Positions 21,658 to 30,544 of a DNA stretch of 39,418 nucleotides are shown here, piece by piece. This DNA is from Alphaproteobacteria bacterium. Its GTDB lineage: Bacteria > Pseudomonadota > Alphaproteobacteria > Bin95. The stretch spans positions 1-39,418 of the forward strand of contig JAPORR010000036.1 of assembly GCA_026710105.1 (NCBI GenBank), in the 5' to 3' direction. A program made the position numbers and the translations under genes. How positions within the stretch are numbered: the stretch's first letter is position 1; every line of letters starts with the position of its first letter. Under the pieces are notes generated by a model. That model was not told the origin of the DNA and did not search any database. It saw only the letters and a program-made list of their open reading frames with translations.

Positions 21658-23118
21658 TCAAACTCCGCTCGGGATGTTGAGTGGATCGCGCTGGACTTTG
21701 CGCGGTGCAGTCAGTGCTTTCCAGCGGGCAAGGGCCTCATGGACGGCAGGGAACGCCCGCCGCCGCACGAATCGCCCGCGCCCGGGACGAGGTTGCGAGT
21801 TCTTGCCGTATTCCCAGATCACTTCGCCACGACTCAAGGTATAGCGCGCCTGGGCCGAGACTTCGATACCCTCGAAGACATTGTAGTCGATGATCGACTT
21901 CTGGGCGGTGGCGGAGATCGTCTTCTTGATCTTCGGGTCCCAGACCACGACATCGGCGTCTGCCCCTTCGACAAGCGCCCCCTTCTTCGGATAGAGGTTC
22001 AATATCTTGGCAATGTTGGTGGACGTGACTGCCACGAACTCGTTGGGGGTGAGCCGCCCGGTTTCGACACCCTTGGTCCAGAGCACTGGCAATCTGTCCT
22101 CAAGGCCTCCTGTCCCATTGGGGATCATTGGGAAGCCAGCCAGCCCCATGCGTTTCTGGTCCGTTGTGAAGGCGGCATGGTCGGTGGCCACCACCTGCAG
22201 GGACCCTGCTGCTAGCCCGTTCCAGAGTCCATCTTGATGCGCCTTGCCGCGGAAAGGGGGCGACATGACACGCTGCGCGGCATAGTTCCAGTCCTGGTCG
22301 AAATACTCCGACTCATCGAGCGTGAGATGCTGGATCAGAGGTTCGCCATAGACCCGCATGCCCTTCTGGCGCGCACGCCGGATAGCCTCATGCGCCTGTT
22401 CGCAGGAAACATGCACGATGTAGAGCGGCACACCCGCCGCATCGGCGATCATGATCGCGCGGTTTGCGGCCTCACCTTCCACCTCCGGCGGGCGCGAATA
22501 GGCATGCCCCTCGGGCCCGGTAAGGCCCTCCTCCATGTATTTCTCCTGGAGCGCCGCCACGATGTCGCCGTTTTCCGCATGAACCAGCGGCATCGCCCCA
22601 AGCGCAGCGCAACGACGGAAGGAAGCGAACATCTCGTCGTCCTCGATCATCAGCGCACCCTTGTAGGCCATGAAGTGCTTGAAGGTGTTGATGCCACGCT
22701 TCACGACCTCAGCCATCTCGTCGTGAATCTGCTCATTCCAGTCCACAATCGCGCAGTGATAGCCGATATCGACGCAAATCTGGTCCTTGGATTTGGCGTC
22801 CCAGGCATCGACGGCGCTAAGCAGCGAGCCGTCCTCGCCGGGCAACACGAAATCGACCAGCATGGTCGTTCCGCCGGTCGCCGCCGCCCAGGTGCCGGAT
22901 TCGAAGGTCTCAGCGGCGGTCGTGCCCATGAACGGCATTTCCAGATGCGTGTGCGGATCGATGCCGCCGGGGATGACATACGCCTCCGATGCGTCGACGA
23001 CCTCATCGCCGACCAGGTTCTCGCCGATGGCGGCGATCTTCTCGCCCTCGACCAGAACATCGGCTTTCCAGGTCCGATCGGCTGTAAGGATGGTGCCGCC
23101 CTTGATGACTTTGCTCAT
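21658..23118 (-). CDS. hydA: Dihydropyrimidinase / D-hydantoinase
   Basis: MSKVIKGGTILTADRTWKADVLVEGEKIAAIGENL; GGIDPHTHLEMPFMGT; NTFKHFMAYKGALMIEDDEMF carboxylated Lys region; VATDHAAFTTDQKRMGL. Confidence 0.93.
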   Translation of the reverse strand: MSKVIKGGTILTADRTWKADVLVEGEKIAAIGENLVGDEVVDASEAYVIPGGIDPHTHLEMPFMGTTAAETFESGTWAAATGGTTMLVDFVLPGEDGSLLSAVDAWDAKSKDQICVDIGYHCAIVDWNEQIHDEMAEVVKRGINTFKHFMAYKGALMIEDDEMFASFRRCAALGAMPLVHAENGDIVAALQEKYMEEGLTGPEGHAYSRPPEVEGEAANRAIMIADAAGVPLYIVHVSCEQAHEAIRRARQKGMRVYGEPLIQHLTLDESEYFDQDWNYAAQRVMSPPFRGKAHQDGLWNGLAAGSLQVVATDHAAFTTDQKRMGLAGFPMIPNGTGGLEDRLPVLWTKGVETGRLTPNEFVAVTSTNIAKILNLYPKKGALVEGADADVVVWDPKIKKTISATAQKSIIDYNVFEGIEVSAQARYTLSRGEVIWEYGKNSQPRPGRGRFVRRRAFPAVHEALARWKALTAPRKVQRDPLNIPSGV

Positions 23119-23185
23119 TAGAGGCCTCCACTAGATCTCGTTTCCCGAGCGACACACCGCTGGGACTTGCCTGCAGGCGCCCGCC

Positions 23186-24436
23186 TCAGTCCAGAAGTTC
23201 CGCAGTTTCCACCACGGCATGAAACAGCACGTCGCAGCCTCGGGCGGCCCATTCCGGCGTGATCTCCTCGGCTTCGTTGTGGCTCAACCCGTCGACGCAG
23301 GGACACATCACCATCGCCGCCGGCGCAACTTCATTGATCCAGCAGGCGTCGTGGCCAGCACCCGAGACGATATCCATATGGGAATAGCCGAGCCGCTCAG
23401 CCGCGGCGCGGACAGTCGTGACACAGCCATTGTGGAATTCGGGTGGGTCGAAGCTGCCAACGATCTCGGTCTCGATCTCGCAGCCCAGGGCTTCGCAGAT
23501 CGCAGGCGCCTTCTCCGTGACCTCGGTTACCATAGCCTCCAGCGTTTTCAGGACATGACTGCGAAAGTCGATGGTGCAGACGACCCGGCCGGGAATGATG
23601 TTACGGGAGTTCGGATAGACGTTGATATGCCCGATGGCGCCGACAGCATTGGGCTGATGTTTCATCGCCGTCTCGTGGACCAGTTCAGTGATCTGAGCCA
23701 GTCCACGCCCGGCATTGCGGCGCATCCGCATAGGCGTGGAGCCGGTGTGGCTCTCCTTGCCGGTGATCCGGCATTCGACCCAGCGCAGTCCCTGGCCGTG
23801 AGTAACGACGCCGACATCGCAGGCCTCGGCCTCCAGGATCGGGCCCTGTTCGATATGCAATTCGAAATAGGCGTGCATTTTGCGCGCCCCGACCTCTTCC
23901 TCGCCGCGCCAGCCTATGCGCTCGAGTTCATCTTCGAAGCGCTTGCCTTCGGCATCTGTCAAGCCGTAAGCCCAGTCTTCCTTATGGACGCCGGCGAAGA
24001 CGCCCGAAGCCAGCATGGGCGGTGCATAGCGGGTCCCTTCCTCATTGGTCCAGTTGACGACTGCGATCGGGTGCTTTGTCCTGATGTCCAGGTCGTTGAG
24101 GGTCCGCACAATCTCGAGCCCACCGAGCACGCCCAGCACGCCATCATATTTGCCGCCGGTTGGTTGCGTATCGAGGTGGCTGCCGACAAAGACCGGCAAT
24201 GCGTCCGGATCGGTCCCGGCTCGTGTCGCGAACATGTTGCCCATCCGGTCCAACCCCATCTCGCAGCCTGCCGCTTCGCACCACTGCTGAAACAACGCAC
24301 GGCCTTCGGCGTCCTCGTCCGTCAGGGTCTGGCGATTGTTGCCGCCGGCCACACCGGGACCAATCTTCGCCATTTCCATCAGGCTGTCCCAGAGCCGCTT
24401 GCCGTCAATCTTGAGGTTCTCTCCGGGTGCGGGCAT
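23186..24436 (-). CDS. Zn-dependent hydantoinase/carbamoylase family amidase (beta-ureidopropionase / N-carbamoyl amino acid hydrolase type)
   Basis: Start trimmed to MPAPGENLKIDGKRLWDSLMEMAKIGPGVAGGNNRQTLTDEDAEGR; VGSHLDTQPTGGKYDGVLGVLGGLE; NWTNEEGTRYAPPMLASGVFAG; SGAGHDACWINEVAPAAMVMCPCVDGLSHNEAE. Confidence 0.93.
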   Translation of the reverse strand: MPAPGENLKIDGKRLWDSLMEMAKIGPGVAGGNNRQTLTDEDAEGRALFQQWCEAAGCEMGLDRMGNMFATRAGTDPDALPVFVGSHLDTQPTGGKYDGVLGVLGGLEIVRTLNDLDIRTKHPIAVVNWTNEEGTRYAPPMLASGVFAGVHKEDWAYGLTDAEGKRFEDELERIGWRGEEEVGARKMHAYFELHIEQGPILEAEACDVGVVTHGQGLRWVECRITGKESHTGSTPMRMRRNAGRGLAQITELVHETAMKHQPNAVGAIGHINVYPNSRNIIPGRVVCTIDFRSHVLKTLEAMVTEVTEKAPAICEALGCEIETEIVGSFDPPEFHNGCVTTVRAAAERLGYSHMDIVSGAGHDACWINEVAPAAMVMCPCVDGLSHNEAEEITPEWAARGCDVLFHAVVETAELLD

Positions 24437-24548
24437 AGGGGTCTCACTCTCTGGGTCGCATGGCGAACCGGACGCTACCAAGGTCCTTGAGCCGGTCAAG
24501 CGTAAAGTCAGCTCAGACAAGGGGCGACGAAAGCCGGTTGTCGCGCGC

Positions 24549-25550
24549 TCACCGGAGTCTCGGAATGATCGACCTGCCGTATTCGGCGATAATTTTTTCT
24601 TCGTCCCCATTGTCGAGATAGATGTTGAATTGGGTGATGCCTGCCGCCCGTAGCTCCTCCAGCTTGGCGATGTGCTCTTCCGGCGTGCCGAGCACGCTGA
24701 ACCCGTCGATCACATCATCGGTTATGAAATCGAGGAACGTATTGTCACTCTGCCCATGTTTCAGATAGTCGTAACCTCTGCGGCCTTCTATGTAGGCTGT
24801 CAGCGAGGGCGGGATGTCCTTGCGGCCGGTGCCGTATCTCTCGACGATATCCGCCACATGATTGCCGACCATTGCCGGGAACCAGCGCGTGGCCTCCCGG
24901 CAGGTTTCTCGGTCACCGAAATAGGCAGGCGCAGCGGACATGATACGGTAAGTCGACATGTCCCGCCCCGCTTCCCTGCCGGCAGCAATCGCCCGGTCAG
25001 CGAGCCATTTGCAAATAGAAGGCTCGGCAATCTGGAGAATGAGGCCGTCGCCGACGCGGCCTGCCGAGTTCAGGGCCTTGGGGCCGTAAGCAGCGACCCA
25101 GACCGGGAGGTCGTAGCCTGTTGCCCAGGGGAACTGGATCGGATTCGGTACATTGCCATACTGCACTTCTTCGCCGCGCACGAGAGTGCGGACGACATGG
25201 ATGAATTCCTCCATCCGCGCCAGCGAGGACGGCTTGTTGCCCATGACCCTGACGGCGCTATCGCCGCGGCCCACACCGATTTCGAAGCGATTGTCCGACT
25301 GCAATGCCAGTGAGCCAAAGAGCGAAGCGGCCGCCGACCAGTCGCGCGTGTTGGGGTTGGTGACACAAGGGCCGAAACGCAGGTTCCGGGTGTGCTCCAT
25401 GCACATCGCCATCGCCGGATAGCTCTCACGCCAGAGGATATGGCTATCGTAGAACCAGCAATATGCGAAGCCCGCGTCCTCGGCCTGTTGCACCAGCCTG
25501 CGTGCCTGATCGGGTTGCACGAATCCCTTGAAGGTGATGCCGAATTCCAT
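24549..25550 (-). CDS. LLM-class (luciferase-like) flavin/F420-dependent oxidoreductase, TIGR03842-like
   Basis: MEFGITFKGFVQPDQARRLVQQAEDAGFAYCWFYDSHILWRESY; RFEIGVGRGDSAVRVMG; LPVWVAAYGPKALNSAGRVGDGLIL. Confidence 0.85.
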   Translation of the reverse strand: MEFGITFKGFVQPDQARRLVQQAEDAGFAYCWFYDSHILWRESYPAMAMCMEHTRNLRFGPCVTNPNTRDWSAAASLFGSLALQSDNRFEIGVGRGDSAVRVMGNKPSSLARMEEFIHVVRTLVRGEEVQYGNVPNPIQFPWATGYDLPVWVAAYGPKALNSAGRVGDGLILQIAEPSICKWLADRAIAAGREAGRDMSTYRIMSAAPAYFGDRETCREATRWFPAMVGNHVADIVERYGTGRKDIPPSLTAYIEGRRGYDYLKHGQSDNTFLDFITDDVIDGFSVLGTPEEHIAKLEELRAAGITQFNIYLDNGDEEKIIAEYGRSIIPRLR

Positions 25551-25730
25551 GTCTTCCTCCTGAGCGGGTTTGCGGTCTGTGCCCCTGGCCGGCCGGGACG
25601 TTAGTGTATTGGCGATTTGTCCGCCAAGCGGTCAACCGCATGTGGCGCAAGCGCAAAAGTTGGACAAGTGTAAATTCCTGGGTCTATTTTCTGGGACTTG
25701 TCTTCGAGTGCCAGCCTCAATGGTCCCGAA

Positions 25731-25773
25731 ATGCCGGGCGCCCCCCGGTGCTTCTGGTGGGGGGCGACCGCAT
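25731..25773 (+). promoter_or_regulatory. GC-rich 5' UTR hairpin upstream of FAD oxidoreductase
   Basis: Perfect 8-bp stem CGCCCCCC (25739-25746)/GGGGGGCG (25759-25766), 12-nt loop; possible extension GCCGG/CCG(C) and ATG/CAT outward with one mismatch and one bulge. Confidence 0.5.
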
Positions 25774-25789
25774 GACAGGGAGGCCGCTC

Positions 25790-27073
25790 ATGCAGAGAGC
25801 CCTCAAGACCGATCCCTTCTGGTGGGAAGCTGCGCCGCGTCCCGATCCGGAGCCGGAAGACCTACCGGCGCGCGCCGATGTGGTAATTGTCGGCGCCGGC
25901 TTCACGGGATTGAGTGCCGCGCTCACGCTGGCGCGGGCCGGTCAGCGCGTCGTGGTGCTGGAAAAGGACAGGCCAGGTGAGGGGGCCTCGAGCCGCAATG
26001 GGGGCATAGCCAGCGGCAATCTCCGCCGTAATTTCGGTAGCATGATCCACGCCTGGGGGCTGGAGCGCGCGAAGGCCGTGGAAGCCGAAGGGCAGGCCGC
26101 GCGCGCTGACCTCGCGCGCTTCATCGAAGACGAGAACATCGACTGCGACTGGAAGCTAACGGGGCGCTTCACCGGCGCGATGCGGCCGAAGCATTACGAG
26201 GCCCTGGCCTCGGAATGCGCACTGCTGAATCGCCATCTGGGCGGCGAGGTCTGGATGGCGTCAAAGGCGGAGCAGCATGCAGAAATCGGCTCGGACCTCT
26301 ATCACGGCGGCATGGTGCGCGAGGATATTGGGGGGCTACATCCGGGCAAATTCCACCAAGGTATACTCGACCGGGTGCTCGCAGCCGGTGTTGCCCTCCA
26401 TGCGCGCACGCCTGTCCTGACCGTCGAGGACGACAGCAGCCTGAAGCGCGTCCGCACTGACCGGGGCAGCATCGCTGCCCCACATGTCATCGTGGCGACC
26501 AACGGCTATACTGGCCGGGCAACGCCCTGGCTTCGGCGGCGCATCGTGCCGATCCCGAGCCAAATCATCGCCACTGATCCGATCCCCCAGGACATGCTCG
26601 ACCGGCTTATGCCGAAGCGCCGGATGCTTAGCGAAACGCGCAACCTCTACCATTATTTCCGTCCGGCGCCCGACGACAGCCGGATCGTGTTCGGCGGCAG
26701 AGCGGGCGCGCTCACCGAAAACGAGTCCCGCAAAGCCGCGCGACTCGGCGCGGGGCTGGCGCAAATCTTCCCGGAGCTCGCCGGCATCGGCATGACCCAT
26801 TGCTGGTTCGGCTATACAGGCTTTACCTTCGACTTCATGCCGAAGCTGGTGGTGCATAACGGCGTCCATTACGCCGCTGGGTTCTGCGGTTCGGGGGTGG
26901 TCTGGGCGCGGTGGCTCGGCATCAAAGCGGCGCAAGGCATCGCCGGCAACCACCCGCCGGAAACGGTCTTCGCTGCCGGCGACTTCGCCACCCGCCCGCT
27001 CTATTACGGCCGCCCTTGGTTCCTGCCATTGATGGTCGGCTGGTACGAATTCAAGGACCGGACCGGGCTTTAG
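25790..27073 (+). CDS. FAD-dependent oxidoreductase (DAO family, gamma-glutamylputrescine oxidase-like)
   Basis: ADVVIVGAGFTGLSAALTLARAGQRVVVLEKDRPGEGASSRNGGIASGNLRR dinucleotide-binding motif; start 25790 chosen because GGGAGG SD lies 6 nt upstream (alternative 25772). Confidence 0.9.
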   Translation: MQRALKTDPFWWEAAPRPDPEPEDLPARADVVIVGAGFTGLSAALTLARAGQRVVVLEKDRPGEGASSRNGGIASGNLRRNFGSMIHAWGLERAKAVEAEGQAARADLARFIEDENIDCDWKLTGRFTGAMRPKHYEALASECALLNRHLGGEVWMASKAEQHAEIGSDLYHGGMVREDIGGLHPGKFHQGILDRVLAAGVALHARTPVLTVEDDSSLKRVRTDRGSIAAPHVIVATNGYTGRATPWLRRRIVPIPSQIIATDPIPQDMLDRLMPKRRMLSETRNLYHYFRPAPDDSRIVFGGRAGALTENESRKAARLGAGLAQIFPELAGIGMTHCWFGYTGFTFDFMPKLVVHNGVHYAAGFCGSGVVWARWLGIKAAQGIAGNHPPETVFAAGDFATRPLYYGRPWFLPLMVGWYEFKDRTGL

Positions 27074-27083
27074 CCGTCGGGAT

Positions 27084-27707
27084 TCAGACCTCCTGTGCCT
27101 TGAGGCCGCGTTGGACGGCGGGGCGGGCGGTCATGGTGTCGAACCAGCGCTTAACATTGGGGAAGCGGTCGAAATCCAGGTCGATCCATTCGTAACGGCA
27201 GGCCCAGGGATAGACGGCGATATCGGCGATGGAATAGTCGTCGCAAATGAAGCCGCGCGCCGCCAGCCGCCTGTCCATCACGCCGTAGAGTCGGTAAGTC
27301 TCTTGCGTATAGCGCTCGATGCCGTAGGACACCTCCACCTTGGCGGCACGGCGGAAATGGTGTGCTTGACCCTGCATCGGCCCGACGCCGCCCATCTGCC
27401 ACATCAGCCATTGCAGCACCTCGTAGCGCCGGCGCGGCTCTGTGGGCCATAGCTGGCTGCCTGTCTTCTCGGCGAGATAGATCAGGATAGCACCGCTCTC
27501 GAAAAGCGAGATCGGCGCGCCGCCGGGCCCGTCGAGGTCGATAATCGCCGGGATGCGATTGTTCGGGCTGATCTTCAGGAAGTCGGGATGGAACTGCTCG
27601 TCCTTGCTGATGTTCACCGGGTGCCACTGATATTCCAGCCCCAGCTCCTCCAGCATGATCGAGATCTTGCGCCCATTGGACGTGTTCCAGCTATGGAGAT
27701 GAATCAT
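27084..27707 (-). CDS. Glutathione S-transferase family protein (YfcG/Ure2p-like)
   Basis: MIHLHSWNTSNGRKISIMLEELGLEYQWHPVNISKDEQFHPDFLKISPNNRIPAIID; SGAILIYLAEKTG; YSIADIAVYPW. Confidence 0.93.
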   Translation of the reverse strand: MIHLHSWNTSNGRKISIMLEELGLEYQWHPVNISKDEQFHPDFLKISPNNRIPAIIDLDGPGGAPISLFESGAILIYLAEKTGSQLWPTEPRRRYEVLQWLMWQMGGVGPMQGQAHHFRRAAKVEVSYGIERYTQETYRLYGVMDRRLAARGFICDDYSIADIAVYPWACRYEWIDLDFDRFPNVKRWFDTMTARPAVQRGLKAQEV

Positions 27708-27746
27708 TTGGCCCGGTTCCTTCGATCTTGCATGCGCCCGCGGACC

Positions 27747-28859
27747 TTACGCGCCCGTCGCGTCATTGGCGAGCAGGGCGTCGATGCGGACGGAGGCGAG
27801 TCCCGTCATGCGGACGGAGGCGACAATGGCGTTCCAGGCGTCATCGGAAAGCGGCAGGCCGTTTGCGCGGCGTTCAGAGGCGGTCATCCGCTCCGGGTCG
27901 CCGGGCACCAGCACCGGTTTGTCTGGATCCGCAGGCTCTGCCGAGAGCAGCCACGCGATATAGTCTTCCACGGCTCGCGCAAAGGCCTCGCCTGGGCCAA
28001 AGGCGTCCGGTGCGGCGTAAAGCGAGAACATGCCGTTGGCAAAAGGCTTGTCCGTCGGTCCGCAGACGCCGTTGCCGGTAAGGGCACCGCCCAGCAATTC
28101 GCACATCAAGGCGAGGCCTGAGCCTTTGTGCTGACCCATCGCGCGGATGGCCCCCTTGCCGTTGCGGCATTGCGGCGGCGCATCGGGGCCGGCTGAACCG
28201 TAGAGTGCCGCGGGATCGTTCGTGTACCGGCCCTCGCCGTCGATCAGTGCCTCTTCCGGTACCGGCTTGCCGCCCTTCGCCGCGACCAGCACCTTGCCTT
28301 CCGCCACCACCGAGGTAGCGAAGTCCAGCACCAGCGGGTCATGGCCCTCGCGCGGCACGGCCACGCAGAAGGGCGCGGTGGAAAAGCGACGTTCGCGAGC
28401 ACCGTGAGGGGCGACAAGTATGCTGCCGCGCGCATTGACAAAATGGACCGAGACCAGCCCTTCAGCGGCCGCCATGGCGGCCCATTCACCGATGCGCCCG
28501 AGATGGCCGGTATTGCGCAGTGCCACCACGCCGACGCCGCCCATGCGCGCCTTGTCAACACCGCAACGGACGGCCTGTGGGCCGATGGTCTGGCCGAAAC
28601 CGAGCTTGCCGTCGAGCACCGCCATGGCCCCCATATCCGACACAATCTCGACTTTTTGGTCGGCTACGACGCGGCCGTCGCTCAGCATCTCCAGATAGCG
28701 CGGTACGCGCACGATACCGTGACTGTCATGGCCGGCGAGATTGGCGGACACCAGCGAGACGGCGATGCGCGCGCCCTCGGCAACAGAACAGCCCGCCGCT
28801 GTGAAGGCTTCGCCGACCAGAGACTCAGCTGTATTGACCAGTATGCGGCGCACCAGCAC
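27747..28859 (-). CDS. Ldh family oxidoreductase (malate/L-lactate/ureidoglycolate dehydrogenase type)
   Basis: ANLAGHDSHGIVRVPRYLEML; GVVALRNTGHLGRIGEWAAMAA; GQHKGSGLALMCELLGGALTGNG. Confidence 0.92.
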   Translation of the reverse strand: MLVRRILVNTAESLVGEAFTAAGCSVAEGARIAVSLVSANLAGHDSHGIVRVPRYLEMLSDGRVVADQKVEIVSDMGAMAVLDGKLGFGQTIGPQAVRCGVDKARMGGVGVVALRNTGHLGRIGEWAAMAAAEGLVSVHFVNARGSILVAPHGARERRFSTAPFCVAVPREGHDPLVLDFATSVVAEGKVLVAAKGGKPVPEEALIDGEGRYTNDPAALYGSAGPDAPPQCRNGKGAIRAMGQHKGSGLALMCELLGGALTGNGVCGPTDKPFANGMFSLYAAPDAFGPGEAFARAVEDYIAWLLSAEPADPDKPVLVPGDPERMTASERRANGLPLSDDAWNAIVASVRMTGLASVRIDALLANDATGA

Positions 28860-28878
28860 CTCCTCAGAGTTTCAAGCT

Positions 28879-29158
28879 CATTGAGCCTTGCAAAACCGTT
28901 CGAACGACCGTGATTTCCGCTGATATGAGCTGATTTTGGGGTAGAAGCGGGGTCGGGTTTCGGAGTCGCTCTGTGGTATCTTGGGTTTGCGAGCCACAAG
29001 CGACCAAGGAGACAACCCCGATGACCCTGGGCGCGAAGCTATCCAATTTCTGGCATCGGTTTCAAGGGGAGCTGTTCCCGTCGCTGGCGGAGGAGGTGGG
29101 TCCCCTGCTCGGGACGCACCGCCGTTTTGTAGCAGCGCTGCACAACGCTCTCAGTGGG
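28879..29158 (+). mobile_element. Truncated IS5-like insertion sequence remnant (5' end and transposase N-terminus)
   Basis: ORF at 29021 encodes MTLGAKLSNFWHRFQGELFPSLAEEVGPLLGTHRRFVAAL, resembling the N-terminus of IS5-type transposases, then ends in unrelated HNALSGSLSKQ; boundaries approximate. Confidence 0.5.
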
Positions 29159-30481
29159 TCACTCTCCAAGCAATAAGCCAGAAGCATGCCCTAGCGGTCC
29201 GAGCCGACGCACCCTGAGCGCCAGAATGGCGGCCTCCGCGCCATAGCCGGCCATCCAGGCGGTAAGGCCGATGACGGCGCCGTTACCGCCAGGCAGGAAC
29301 AATCCGGCTGCCGCAACGAGCGCAGCGGCAGCAATGCGGGAGAGGCCCGATACGGCGAGCGTGCTCGTGTCTCTTGCGCCCGCCAGAAGGCCACGAAAGA
29401 CCGCGGACAGGCCCCAGAAGGAGGCCATGAGAAACGCGATCTGCATAGCAGGCGCGCAATAGGCTTCCAGAGCGGGTTCTAAGCCCATCGCACCGGAGAG
29501 CACTGGCCGGTCGAGCGGTGTATGGAACAGCAGGGCGGCGACAGCCCCAAAGAACAGTATCAGATGCGAGGCGAAGCGTAACAACACCGGGCGATCCTCC
29601 GCCCGGCGCACCAGCGTTTGCGCGCTTTGCACGAGGTTGCGTAGCGGGCTCAGCAAGAGGCTCGACAAGCCGTACACCACCGCGAAAGCGGCAAGCGCGA
29701 GGTCCGGGTCCGGCAGGCGGCCGAGAAACACGCTGATGACGAAGACCATGCCCATCTCGGCGGAGGAGTTCAGCATGAGCGGCCAGGAAAAGCGCCATTG
29801 CGCCCAGAAGGTTGGTGGCGTTTCGCCTTCTTCGGGCAGGCCGATATAGAAGCGCCGGGCGAAACCGGCTGCGACTACCGTTTCGCAGAACATGGCGAAA
29901 ACCAGCGCGCCAGCGCCGACCGCAGCGCCCTCCAGCACGAGCGGCAGCACGGCGAGCGAGCCGGCGAGTGATGCCAGCCGCGCCAGCGTTGCCCAAGTGA
30001 TAAAGATGGTCTTCTTGGCGATCATCAGGAGGCCAAAGCAGATCGACCGGCAGACCAGGATTGGCGCGCTGAGCGACAGGAGGAAGGTCACCGTCTTGGC
30101 CTCGGCGACTGCGGCGTCGCTGATGCCGAACAATATGCCGAACGCAAGGTTCCCCAGAGGTGTAAAGGCCAGTAATTGCGCCACCGCCCAGGGTGCGGCG
30201 ACGATGATGGCCATAAAGCGCAGCAGGCGGCTGAGCGCGCGGCGGGTGCGCATATAGGAAAGTGTCAGGAGCAAACAGACTTCGGTACCGCTGGCGATGC
30301 AATAGTAGAGCGTGAAGGCGCTATGAAAGGCCGCAAGCACGATGCTGCTATCGTCCATTCGCGCCAGGAATGCGTTGATGACCGATTTCGAGATCATGTT
30401 GAGTTCGGTCATGAAAATGAGAGGGATGAAAAACCGGTAGCAGGTCCCCAGATTGATGTCGTCTTCGCTTGCGCCGCTCAT
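29159..30481 (-). CDS. Polytopic MOP-superfamily membrane transporter (MATE/ANK-like)
   Basis: 440 aa, about 12 predicted TM; RSICFGLLMIAKKTIFITWATLARLASLAGSLAVLPLVLEGAAVGAGALVFAMFCETVVAA; two-fold repeat with WRFSWPLMLNSSAEMGMVFVISVFLGR. Confidence 0.65.
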   Translation of the reverse strand: MSGASEDDINLGTCYRFFIPLIFMTELNMISKSVINAFLARMDDSSIVLAAFHSAFTLYYCIASGTEVCLLLTLSYMRTRRALSRLLRFMAIIVAAPWAVAQLLAFTPLGNLAFGILFGISDAAVAEAKTVTFLLSLSAPILVCRSICFGLLMIAKKTIFITWATLARLASLAGSLAVLPLVLEGAAVGAGALVFAMFCETVVAAGFARRFYIGLPEEGETPPTFWAQWRFSWPLMLNSSAEMGMVFVISVFLGRLPDPDLALAAFAVVYGLSSLLLSPLRNLVQSAQTLVRRAEDRPVLLRFASHLILFFGAVAALLFHTPLDRPVLSGAMGLEPALEAYCAPAMQIAFLMASFWGLSAVFRGLLAGARDTSTLAVSGLSRIAAAALVAAAGLFLPGGNGAVIGLTAWMAGYGAEAAILALRVRRLGPLGHASGLLLGE

Positions 30482-30544
30482 ACGGCCATTAGACAGCGGA
30501 GATTCGGGCTTGCAAACTCCGACCCCCTGCGCCTCTGGATCGCG

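Noticed and set aside
23219-24490. 423-aa plus-strand ORF
   Set aside because: Fully antisense to the strongly supported carbamoylase; high-GC shadow ORF with no recognisable motifs.
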